Shown here: positions 24,790 through 31,906 of the stretch, piece by piece | Layout: each line of letters begins with the position of its first letter | Numbering within the stretch: position 1 is the first letter of the stretch | Source: Halorientalis pallida | GTDB taxonomy: Archaea; Halobacteriota; Halobacteria; Halobacteriales; Haloarculaceae | Assembly: GCF_004118325.1 (NCBI RefSeq) | Contig: NZ_RDFA01000003.1 | Location: 372,001 to 436,000, forward strand | DNA: 64,000 bases | Direction: 5' to 3' | Program-made: the position numbers and the translations under genes | Notes under the pieces: generated by a model | Database searches by the model: none | Told to the model about the DNA's origin: nothing | Seen by the model: only the letters and a program-made list of their open reading frames with translations

Positions 24790-26001
24790 ATGTCTCGTCC
24801 GCTCTCGCTCGCTTTCGTCTGTATCCTACTGGCCGGGGGAGTCCTCGGACAAGGCGTGGTCGCCGCGACTCCGGGGGGCGCCGGGGTGACCGCCGCCGAC
24901 GGCGCTGGGGCACAGGCCGAAGACGGGCGGGCCCTCGCGACGCCACAGCAGTTCGAGTCGACGCGGTTCGTCGTCACGGTGTACGCGAACGGCTCCGCAC
25001 GATGGACGTTCAAACACTTCACCGGTGGGCCCCTGAACGACAGCGAACGCGCGCAGTTTCGGGAGTACGCCGAGCGGTTCCGAACCGAGGAAACCGACCT
25101 CTGGACGAACTTCCAGGACAGCGCACAGGGACTGACAGCCGCGGGCAGTGACGCGACCGGCCGGAACATGACCGCGACGCGGTTCAGTCGGACGGCCGGG
25201 TTGAACCCGCAGGGCAACAGCGGCGTCGTCGAGATGTCGTTCCTGTGGACCAACTTCGCGCAGGTGTCCGGTGACAGCGTGACCGTCGGCGACGTGTTCC
25301 AGGGCGAGTTCTACGTCGGGGAGAGCCAGCAACTCGTCTTCCGGACGGGCCCCGACCTCGCCCTGCTGGCGGATCGAACTGCCCCCGAACCGGACACCAC
25401 GACCGAGGGGGAGACGGCCTCTGTCAGCTGGGCCGGCCCGAAGTCGTTCCCCGACGACAATCCACGGGTCGTGTTCACGGCTGCCGATCCCGCCACGCTC
25501 GGTAACGGCGGGGCCGTGGCGACCACCACGGGCGAACCCGACCAGGTCTCGAACGACGGCGGTGGGCTCCTGCCGCTCGTCCTCGTCGGCGTGCTCGTCG
25601 TCGCCGTCGGTGCCGGCGCAGGCATCGCCTGGCGGACGGGGCTGTTCGGATCGACGACGACCGAGGTGGACGACTCGGACGGGCCGGCCGCCGGTGCCGC
25701 GACCGAAACGGATCCCGACGACGCAACGGCGACCGAGCCGGAACAGGAGTCGCCGATCCCCGACGAGGAGTTGTTGACCGACGAGGATCGGGTGCTGTCG
25801 TTGCTGGAAGACAACGGCGGGCGGATGAAACAGGCCAACATCGTCGACGAGACGGGCTGGTCGAAATCGAAAGTGAGCATGCTCCTCTCGGACATGGAGG
25901 ACGAAGAACACATCAGCAAGTTGCGCGTCGGACGGGAGAACATCATCAGTCTCAAAGGTCACGAACCGGACGCGGCCGGTTCACCGTTCGACGACGAGTG
26001 A
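24790..26001 (+). CDS. Membrane-anchored protein with extracellular domain and cytoplasmic winged HTH
   Basis: 403 aa. A Sec signal peptide (MSRPLSLAFVCILLAGGVLG...) leads into an extracellular domain of about 230 residues, then one membrane helix (LLPLVLVGVLVVAVGAGAG, residues 258-280), an acidic linker, and a C-terminal winged HTH (LTDEDRVLSLLEDNGGRMKQ onward, with WSKSKVSMLLSDMEDE as the recognition part). The layout, outer domain joined to a DNA-binding domain, is a one-component membrane sensor-regulator seen repeatedly in haloarchaea; target genes unknown. TATA-like GTTTTTATGG is centred 31 nt upstream of ATG 24790. Confidence 0.82.
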   Translation: MSRPLSLAFVCILLAGGVLGQGVVAATPGGAGVTAADGAGAQAEDGRALATPQQFESTRFVVTVYANGSARWTFKHFTGGPLNDSERAQFREYAERFRTEETDLWTNFQDSAQGLTAAGSDATGRNMTATRFSRTAGLNPQGNSGVVEMSFLWTNFAQVSGDSVTVGDVFQGEFYVGESQQLVFRTGPDLALLADRTAPEPDTTTEGETASVSWAGPKSFPDDNPRVVFTAADPATLGNGGAVATTTGEPDQVSNDGGGLLPLVLVGVLVVAVGAGAGIAWRTGLFGSTTTEVDDSDGPAAGAATETDPDDATATEPEQESPIPDEELLTDEDRVLSLLEDNGGRMKQANIVDETGWSKSKVSMLLSDMEDEEHISKLRVGRENIISLKGHEPDAAGSPFDDE

Positions 26002-26037
26002 GTGGGGCAGAGGGCGCAGGCCCACGGGGCACCCGAG

Positions 26038-26679
26038 CTATCCGAACTCGTACTCACCGTCGTCGTCGGAGTCGTACTGCACGCGCAGTTCGAGGTCGGG
26101 CAGCGTGATCTGGTTGGTCGCCAGGTACGTCGCGTGGATCTCGGGGTCGGTGAGTTCGATGCCGGGGTTCTCACCGCCGTCGAGGTCCACCGTCTTCCCC
26201 TCGACCGGTTCGGACGGGGCCGTGATCTGGAACGTCTCGGTCAGGTCGTCGGAGTCGGAGCCACGGATCTGGAGACCGTTGAACGTCCCCTCGCTCGCGT
26301 TCAGTCCCGGCGACTGGATGAGGATCTGATCGGTCTCGACGGTACCGCCGGATTCGATCAGTATCCGGACGGTCCCGTCGAGCGTGTCGAGTGATACGTC
26401 GTCCAGGTCGACGGTCTTGACGAGTCGGAGTCCTTCGATGCGGTTGGCCTGGAGTTCGATGATCGCCTGCGGATAGTCGGATCCCTGCTCGCTCTCGACT
26501 ACGTCGGGGTAGAGGACCAGGTCGTCGCCCTCGATGCTGTCGGCCTCGATGGTGAAGCCGCCGATACCCGCGACCGGGACGGCGAGTCCGGTCCCGGTAC
26601 TCAGAAAGAGCAGGCCGATGACCGCGATCACGCCCAGAGAGACGCCGGTACTCTTCGCCAGTAGTGATTTGTCGTACAT
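26038..26679 (-). CDS. DUF6230-like membrane-anchored protein
   Basis: 213 aa. An N-terminal uncleaved or signal helix (GVSLGVIAVIGLLFLSTGTG) is followed by a beta-rich acidic region: FTIEADSIEGDDLVLYPDV, a central VRILIESGGTVETDQILIQ and GTFNGLQIRG. This order resembles the DUF6230 family best known from Streptomyces (FxVSADxLxGxGFVQY, then VxAxNLYID and ATFSNI); the assignment is from memory and needs a profile search. Convergent with the HTH membrane protein. Function unknown. Confidence 0.55.
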   Translation of the reverse strand: MYDKSLLAKSTGVSLGVIAVIGLLFLSTGTGLAVPVAGIGGFTIEADSIEGDDLVLYPDVVESEQGSDYPQAIIELQANRIEGLRLVKTVDLDDVSLDTLDGTVRILIESGGTVETDQILIQSPGLNASEGTFNGLQIRGSDSDDLTETFQITAPSEPVEGKTVDLDGGENPGIELTDPEIHATYLATNQITLPDLELRVQYDSDDDGEYEFG

Positions 26680-27116
26680 GGTGTTCCCTTTCGTGGTTGC
26701 CTCGTCGGCAACGCACCGTCACAGGCTCCACCGCCCGCCGAGAGTCGCACCGCTCGACGGTGACGGTCCGCCCCCAGGAGTCGCCGACCCCCTCTACCGG
26801 CCGATCCTCACTCGGCCGTCCCACGTCACAACCACCTGTATCCGTACGAGAGTGTCCAGTGTGAGTATTTTCGCGGGAAACCAGCCGTCCCGTCTGTGCT
26901 TGCGGACGGACTACCTCCCGACACGGGCCGGACGAATCCACCCCGTTACCGACCGCTTTCCCGTTCGCTTCGGATACCAGCCGAATCTGGACGGCGAATC
27001 GGAGTAGCCGGCAGGAACGTGGCATTCGAACACGGCCCACGAACGCCACTGTGACCGCGAGGGCCGGTGCGGACGGGCGGTTGGTACGCCGGACCACGGT
27101 GGTCCGAAAACGGAAC
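26680..27116. other. Gene-poor stretch upstream of the tRNA
   Basis: About 440 nt without a credible gene: open frames on both strands are Arg/Pro-rich and lack halophile codon use. It holds the promoter of the DUF6230-like gene near 26690-26720 and, at 27091-27105, a perfect palindrome GGACCACGGTGGTCC whose role is unknown. Confidence 0.5.
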
Positions 27117-27124
27117 TGTTAAAC
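27117..27124 (+). promoter_or_regulatory. TATA-like promoter of the tRNA-Glu gene
   Basis: TGTTAAAC lies about 65 nt before the mature tRNA, which would give a pre-tRNA leader of about 40 nt. Confidence 0.4.
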
Positions 27125-27185
27125 ACAACTCGCGGTTACCGTGGAGTAGACGCGCCGAGGGTGTCCGAGATGCCCAAAGCGTCGC

Positions 27186-27260
27186 GCTCCGATAGTGTAG
27201 TCCGGCCAATCATATTGCCCTCTCGAGGCGATGACCAGGGTTCAAATCCCTGTCGGAGCA
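27186..27260 (+). tRNA. tRNA-Glu (CTC)
   Basis: 75 nt. The acceptor arms GCTCCGA and TCGGAGC pair over seven bases with discriminator A. The anticodon stem TTGCC/GGCGA encloses loop CTCTCGA, giving anticodon CTC for GAG codons. The T arm CAGGG TTCAAAT CCCTG is complete, the variable loop is TGAC, and no intron is seen. CCA is not encoded. The last 22 nt reappear 120 bp downstream, a sign of past integration at this gene. Confidence 0.95.
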
Positions 27261-27263
27261 CTT
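27239..27263 (+). repeat. att-like direct repeat, copy 1 (tRNA-Glu 3' end)
   Basis: 25 nt covering the T loop to the end of tRNA-Glu plus CTT. An identical copy lies at 27359-27383. Duplication of a tRNA 3' end is the usual footprint of a tyrosine-recombinase integrative element. Confidence 0.75.
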
Positions 27264-27358
27264 TTGCGACGAACGAAGGTGAGGAGCGAATGCTCCAGAG
27301 AGATCTGCAGTAGAGAAAACGCAACCCGTGAGTGAAACGAACGGGTCCGTTTTCGCGT

Positions 27359-27383
27359 GGTTCAAATCCCTGTCGGAGCACTT
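27359..27383 (+). repeat. att-like direct repeat, copy 2
   Basis: Identical over 25 nt to 27239-27263 but with no 5' tRNA half in front, so it is not a functional tRNA. Only 95 nt separate the copies and no integrase lies between or nearby, so at most a remnant or an empty secondary site is present. The Mrr-like nuclease gene ends 53 nt further on. Confidence 0.75.
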
Positions 27384-27436
27384 CTGTCGCTGGCTATTCC
27401 GCGAGCGACGAATGTGACGGTTCTTTGAGACTGGTG

Positions 27437-28801
27437 TCACAGGAGGCCAGTCGACGCCAGTAGGAAGAACGCGAGTCCGAGAACACCGAGGAGGAGGCCG
27501 GCGGTCAGCGGCCGGTTCTCCATGAGTTGCTCGTGGACCGGCATCGATTCGTATTCGGTCCGGAACGTATCGAGGTTCTCGCGGTCGTAGAAGTACTTCG
27601 TCGAGAACACGAACCGCTCGGTGACGGCGCACCCGGTGCAGATCGGTGTCCCTTCGAGACGTTCAGTTTTGGTGTGTGAGCCGCAGTTGATGCTCCCGCA
27701 GTTGGCACAGTACGTGTACGTCTCCGCGCTGGCCGCGTCACAGTGGACACAGCGATGGACACCGTTTTCCAGCGTCTCCCGGGAGGGACCAGCGTTGTAG
27801 TACTCGTAGGGATAGCTGTACTGCTGGAGCGTGACGACCTGTCGAATCCGGGGGAGATACACTGGGTCGATAGACTGGACGGAGACGTCAGAGAGCGACG
27901 GTTCACACGTCTCGTCGTAGGTGACGTTGTTGTCGCCGGTGTACTCGACCGACGTCGTTCGGTTCTCGCGGATACGTTCGACTGCCCAGTCTTTGTGTTC
28001 GGTTTCCGTCTGACCGAACCGATGGATCTCGATGTCGTCGAACGCCTCGCCGAGTGAGTCTTCGTCCAGTGTCACTCGCTGGTTCAGGTTGTTCGTGACG
28101 AGTCGTCGAACAGTCGGGTCTGCTTCCGAGGGGTGACCGCGCTCTGCCTCGACGAGGATCCGGTCCTGGCCGCGCTCTCGATGGACGACGCCGACGGACG
28201 TCTCGAACGTCGCGTCGGTCTCGGCGGTGATTTCGAGGACGGGCCGAAAATCGGCGGTCGCCACGGGAGCGGGGATGTCACGCGCGTCGATGTTTTCCAC
28301 GTCGCGGAAGGCGTCCCTGACCGGCGCGTGGACGCCGGCGGACGGGTCGGACGGTCGGAGCGTTTCGTCGCAGAGAATCTCGATCCGGCCGTTGTACAGG
28401 TCGAAACCGATCTCGTCACCGATCGCTCGTAAGTCCGTCCCGTCGAGGAGCTCGATCCTGTGTGGGTCGTCGTTCGAACGGAGTTGTTCGGCGTACTCCC
28501 GTGCTGGCCCGGTGAAGGTTCCGGTCGTGACGACCATCCCTCGTTTTGGCCCGTCGAACGAGTGCGTCGCCACCGCGGAGTGGAGTTTCTGGACGACCGG
28601 ACGGCCGACTCGTTCCGTGTGTTTGCACTCGACGACGACCGCCCGACGTGTCCCGTCTACGACTTCCTCCATGACGATGTCCCGTCCCTCGTCCCCCGTC
28701 TTCGTCGACTGCCGGACGTCCTCGTAGCCGAGATTGCGGAATACGTCCTCCATGAGATCCTCGAACTCGAAACCGGAGAGGTCGTCGAGAAGTTCGGCCA
28801 T
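27437..28801 (-). CDS. Mrr-like restriction endonuclease with zinc ribbon and C-terminal membrane helix
   Basis: 454 aa. An N-terminal PD-(D/E)xK nuclease domain of the Mrr_cat type (residues 1-120): FEFEDLMEDVFRNLGY, then GDEGRDIV with Asp41, and VVVECKH with Glu58 and Lys60; a VVTTGTFTGPAREYAE segment follows. A central region of about 220 residues has no domain I know. Near residue 345 come CVHC, YCANC and ICTGC pairs forming one or two zinc ribbons, and the last 25 residues are a membrane helix. Cleavage of foreign or modified DNA is the known Mrr role; membrane anchoring is unusual. TATA-like site at 28824-28832. It lies beside the duplicated tRNA end, fitting acquired defence DNA. Confidence 0.85.
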   Translation of the reverse strand: MAELLDDLSGFEFEDLMEDVFRNLGYEDVRQSTKTGDEGRDIVMEEVVDGTRRAVVVECKHTERVGRPVVQKLHSAVATHSFDGPKRGMVVTTGTFTGPAREYAEQLRSNDDPHRIELLDGTDLRAIGDEIGFDLYNGRIEILCDETLRPSDPSAGVHAPVRDAFRDVENIDARDIPAPVATADFRPVLEITAETDATFETSVGVVHRERGQDRILVEAERGHPSEADPTVRRLVTNNLNQRVTLDEDSLGEAFDDIEIHRFGQTETEHKDWAVERIRENRTTSVEYTGDNNVTYDETCEPSLSDVSVQSIDPVYLPRIRQVVTLQQYSYPYEYYNAGPSRETLENGVHRCVHCDAASAETYTYCANCGSINCGSHTKTERLEGTPICTGCAVTERFVFSTKYFYDRENLDTFRTEYESMPVHEQLMENRPLTAGLLLGVLGLAFFLLASTGLL

Positions 28802-28901
28802 GTCGGCATGCGACGGACGGTACTCTATTTTTGTGTTCGTGTGGTGTCAGGACGTGATCTCTCTGCCGGGGGTGTACGAGTGTGCGTCACACACCCCAGC
28901 T

Positions 28902-28910
28902 AAATTTAAT
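28902..28910 (+). promoter_or_regulatory. TATA-like box ahead of the hairpin region
   Basis: AAATTTAAT is the strongest A/T box in this stretch and would start a rightward transcript near 28930, exactly where the first hairpin begins. It is divergent from the nuclease promoter. Confidence 0.45.
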
Positions 28911-28929
28911 ACACACTCTCGGGTTTGTG

Positions 28930-29128
28930 GGAGTGAACACGGGCACCGGCGACGGCGTGCCCGAGAGGGGTCACTCCATGAATGCAGAGAACCCGGACGG
29001 ACGACGGTCGCGCGGTCCGAGAGCGACCGGTGTCCGGGGCCGTTCTTCCCGGTTGCTACTCGACGCCGCCACTGTTCGTGAACCGGCGGCAGTAGACGCC
29101 GCCCTCGATGCACGTGGCGCGGGCCACG
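28930..29128 (+). ncRNA. Candidate structured RNA: four consecutive hairpins
   Basis: Four hairpins follow one another: a two-tier one (GGAGTGA 28930-28936 with TCACTCC 28971-28977, enclosing CGGGCAC 28940-28946 with GTGCCCG 28957-28963); CGGTCGC 29005-29011 with GCGACCG 29023-29029; GCCGCC 29065-29070 with GGCGGC 29085-29090 enclosing GTTC/GAAC; and CGTGGC 29113-29118 with GCCACG 29123-29128. A TATA-like box sits about 28 nt before the first. Open frames across it have poor third-position GC. It matches neither RNase P nor SRP RNA motifs that I know. GC-rich DNA makes chance hairpins common, so this is only a candidate. Confidence 0.3.
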
Positions 29129-29129
29129 A

Positions 29130-29360
29130 TTGAGTCCGGACAACCGGCTACCCTACACGGACTACCCGTCGGGGGCCGGGAACCCGGACGCCACAGTTCC
29201 CCACGGCGAGTCGGGCGTGCGTGGTCGCTGTGGCCTTCTCGATTTGATCACGAACCGTCAGCGACCGAATCGTCACGCCGTGTGGCACGCATCGGTCGAG
29301 GACGACCGTATCACCAGTGAGTACGACTGCTGTCGCCGATCAGAGACGCTGTACTCATGA
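29130..29360 (+). CDS. Possible small protein ahead of the 29357 gene
   Basis: A frame of 76 codons (TTG 29130; GTG 29217 as an alternative) ends in a TGA that overlaps the next ATG in the ATGA manner typical of real operons here. The C-terminal half (HAVWHASVEDDRITSEYDCC) is acidic and Trp/Tyr-bearing like a true protein, but the N-terminal half is ordinary and codon bias is weak. An antisense frame over the same stretch is also open. No family recognised. Confidence 0.3.
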   Translation: MSPDNRLPYTDYPSGAGNPDATVPHGESGVRGRCGLLDLITNRQRPNRHAVWHASVEDDRITSEYDCCRRSETLYS

Positions 29361-29662
29361 CCATCACAGACACCGACGTCGAATCGACACGGACGACTAC
29401 CCTGACGGCGCTCCTCGGCGTCCGGATTCCCGACGGCTCCGGGGCCGACCTCGCGACCGGGGCCGAGCGGCGGCTCGGGCGCGTCGCGGGCGTTCGGACA
29501 GTGACTGTCGACGGCCTGTGCGGGCTGGACCCGCAGTTCACCGCGACGCTGGTGACCGTCGCCGTCACTCTGGAGAGCACCGCGGCGGTCCCCGAACTGC
29601 GCGAGCGGCTCGCGGATGCGGTCAGTGTCGAACGGGTCGACCGACTGGCAGCCGTCGAGTAG
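29357..29662 (+). CDS. Small conserved-looking haloarchaeal protein
   Basis: 101 aa, acidic, alternating strand/helix pattern with VDGLCGLDPQFTATLVTVAV as its most distinctive part, which suggests a small ferredoxin-like or ACT-like alpha/beta fold. I do not recognise a named family. It converges on the J-domain/ferredoxin gene with 13 nt between the stops. Confidence 0.55.
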   Translation: MTITDTDVESTRTTTLTALLGVRIPDGSGADLATGAERRLGRVAGVRTVTVDGLCGLDPQFTATLVTVAVTLESTAAVPELRERLADAVSVERVDRLAAVE

Positions 29663-29675
29663 TGGCCGGCGACGG

Positions 29676-30338
29676 TCAGTCGGAGGTCGACGCGCCCTCG
29701 AACCGGCTCGCGGGCAAGAGGAGTTCGTTGACGCCGGGGAGGTACTTGACGTTGAACACGACTTTCAGTTCGTCGGAGACCGGCGAGCTGATACAGGAGA
29801 GTCGGATGCCGCGGTCGAGCATCTCCTGTGGAAGGATGTGGTTCGTCGGCGTCGGCATCTCGCCCTCGACGACGGCCACGGCACAGTTCGTGCAGGCACC
29901 GCCCCGGCAGGCGAAGGGCCAGGCGTGGCCGTCGCCCTCGGCGGCTTCCAGGAGCGACTGGTTGTCTTCGACCAGCAGTTCGCCGTAGTCGTCCTCGTCG
30001 AGGTACGCACCGGCGGCCTTCTCGAAGAGGTCGTCGTCCGAGAGCTCCCAGCCGTGGTCGTCGAGGACCTCGTAGTTGAGGTACTCGACGTGGTGCCCCT
30101 CCTGTTCGGGTTCGGGCTCCTGCTCCGGTGCGGTCTCCGGGGACCCCGGTTCCGGGATTCGGTCGTCGGGTTCCCATCCGTTCTCGATCTTCTCGTAGGC
30201 CTCCTTGACGCGCTGGAACTCGCGGGCGGACCCGCCGCGGTCGGGATGGGCTTCCTTCACCCGCCGACGATAGGCGTCGCGGATCGCCGCGTCGTCCGCG
30301 TCAGGGTCGATCCCGAGAACGTCGAATGGGGAGGCCAC
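29676..30338 (-). CDS. J-domain/2Fe-2S ferredoxin fusion protein
   Basis: 220 aa. Residues 1-55 are a J domain with HPD at 31-33 (FDVLGIDPDADDAAIRDAY, KEAHPDRGG). A Pro/Glu linker (60-80) joins it to a plant-type [2Fe-2S] ferredoxin: Cys144, Cys149 and Cys152 in FACRGGACTNCAV and Cys182 in RLSCISS, with the GDGHAWPF insertion typical of halophilic ferredoxins. The J domain would recruit DnaK (Hsp70), the ferredoxin carries electrons or signals redox state. The cytoplasmic protein could couple chaperone recruitment to iron-sulfur chemistry; this is inference. Confidence 0.9.
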   Translation of the reverse strand: MASPFDVLGIDPDADDAAIRDAYRRRVKEAHPDRGGSAREFQRVKEAYEKIENGWEPDDRIPEPGSPETAPEQEPEPEQEGHHVEYLNYEVLDDHGWELSDDDLFEKAAGAYLDEDDYGELLVEDNQSLLEAAEGDGHAWPFACRGGACTNCAVAVVEGEMPTPTNHILPQEMLDRGIRLSCISSPVSDELKVVFNVKYLPGVNELLLPASRFEGASTSD

Positions 30339-30491
30339 GTCTGCCCTACGGCTCTAGCGTATAAATCCCCTCCTTCCGCAACAAGTTATTCCGGGTGGGG
30401 GACGTGGACATGTCTCACGATCCTGGTCCGACCGCCCCGTGGTCGACCAGAATCCACAAGGAATACACTGAGCGCCGACCGTGGGGCGTAC

Positions 30492-30803
30492 ATGAGCGAG
30501 ATCGAGGACAGCGAGTTCGTAGCGGAACTCGAAGCGGCGTTCGTCGAGGAGTTCGGGGCCGACGCGGAGACTGCGACGGCCGCCGCAGAGAAGGCCGCGG
30601 CCTTCCGCGAGGCGTACGACGAGGCCCTCTCGGTCACGGCGGTGACCGACCGACTGGCCGACGGCAGTTACGACTCCTTCGAGCACCGGTTCGACTACAC
30701 GGTCGGTGACCTCGCGGCTGGTGTCGAGGACTGCACCGACTCGCGGCAGTTCCGGATTGCCGGCTTCGGCGACCTGGCGGCCGACCCCGAACAGGGTGCC
30801 TGA
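30492..30803 (+). CDS. Small acidic haloarchaeal protein, unknown
   Basis: 103 aa. Strongly acidic; an Ala-rich N-terminal helix (ETATAAAEKAAAFREAY) and a C-terminal RFDYTVGDLAAGVEDCTDSR segment. No membrane helix, no metal site and no recognised domain. ATG 30492 has a weak TATA-like patch (ATACAC) 27 nt ahead and codon use is halophilic. It converges on the MBL hydrolase, 17 nt apart. Confidence 0.6.
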   Translation: MSEIEDSEFVAELEAAFVEEFGADAETATAAAEKAAAFREAYDEALSVTAVTDRLADGSYDSFEHRFDYTVGDLAAGVEDCTDSRQFRIAGFGDLAADPEQGA

Positions 30804-30820
30804 TCGGGGCGAGCGGCCGC

Positions 30821-31801
30821 TCAGAGCGGCCAACGGTCGTCGTCGCGGGCCTGGAAGCGCTCGCGGGTGTCGGCGGGCAGCGAGTACACGCCGTCGTCTT
30901 TCTCGATGTCGTCCGTGCGGGTCAGGTGGTCGAGGTGGGCCGACGCTTCGCCGGGGCCGTGGAGGATGTGAATCCCCTCCAGATCGCCGAACAGGTCGGC
31001 GCTGACGGCCCAGGCGTCGGCCGGCCCGAGGTCGTCCAGGGCCTGGAGGACGCGGTAAGCGCGCTCCTCGTGGTGGTGGATGATCTCCTGGGCCCGAGCG
31101 GTGGGATCGTCGATGGGGTCGCGGTGGCCGGGCCAGGCCCGGTCGAAGTCGGCGTCGGCGATGCGCCCGAGGGTGTCGAGGTAGCGCTCCAGCGGGCGGT
31201 CGACGCGCACGTCGGCACCGCCGACGTTGGGCGTGTACACCGGCAGGAGAGCGTCACCAGTCAGGACCTCGTTCCGGTCGGGGAGGGCCAAGGAGGTGAG
31301 CCCGGCCGTGTGGCCCGGCGTGTGCACGACTTCGAGCGTCGCGTCGCCCAGGTCGAAGCGCTCGCCGTCGGTGACGGTCTCCACGTCGGCCCCGGCGGTG
31401 TGGTGGTCGACGCCGGCCCGCATGTACGTCTCCAGCACCGCCTGGTCGTCCTCGGGCATGCCCCACTCCTCGAAGGCCGCGCGCTGGCGGGTTTCGAGGT
31501 CGTCCCAGGCGTCGTCGTCGCCGGCGATCAGGGCCGCGTCCTCGGGGTGGGCGTAGACGGTCGCGCCACTCTCGGCCTGAATCTCGGCGGCGAGGCCGGC
31601 GTGGTCGGCGTGGTAGTGGGTGAGAAAGATCGCGTCGATATCGGCGAACGCGACGCCGTGGTCGGCCAGTCCGTCGGCCAGTTGCTCGCGGGTGTCGGTG
31701 GTGGCGATACCCGTGTCGACCAGCGTCGTCTGGTCGCCGGTGAACAGGTAGGCGTCGTTCTTGCCCTCGAAGTACGTGTTTCCGAGCGTGATCCGATGCA
31801 T
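30821..31801 (-). CDS. MBL-fold hydrolase with C-terminal winged-helix region
   Basis: 326 aa. The motif FLTHYHADHAGL, His in VVHTPGHTAG, Asp in LTGDALLPVY and AWPGHRDP complete a di-metal site. The last 80 residues (HHHEERAYRVLQALDDLGPA onward) form the small helical domain found in LACTB2-like enzymes that follow the catalytic core. A thioester, lactone or RNA-type substrate is possible. It is divergent from the acyl-CoA dehydrogenase, so a CoA-thioester substrate is tempting but unproven. TATA-like GCTTTAAG lies 33 nt before ATG 31801. Confidence 0.85.
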   Translation of the reverse strand: MHRITLGNTYFEGKNDAYLFTGDQTTLVDTGIATTDTREQLADGLADHGVAFADIDAIFLTHYHADHAGLAAEIQAESGATVYAHPEDAALIAGDDDAWDDLETRQRAAFEEWGMPEDDQAVLETYMRAGVDHHTAGADVETVTDGERFDLGDATLEVVHTPGHTAGLTSLALPDRNEVLTGDALLPVYTPNVGGADVRVDRPLERYLDTLGRIADADFDRAWPGHRDPIDDPTARAQEIIHHHEERAYRVLQALDDLGPADAWAVSADLFGDLEGIHILHGPGEASAHLDHLTRTDDIEKDDGVYSLPADTRERFQARDDDRWPL

Positions 31802-31906
31802 TGGATACCCGATACTCTCGGCGGGCGCGGACTTAAAGCCGGCGAGAATCTTAACGCCGTTGTCTCGCCCCGGAACTTATTTTTCCAATGGTAACGAACG
31901 GCCGGT

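Noticed and set aside
27359-27383. A second tRNA-Glu
   Set aside because: Only the 3' third is present; there is no acceptor, D or anticodon arm before it.
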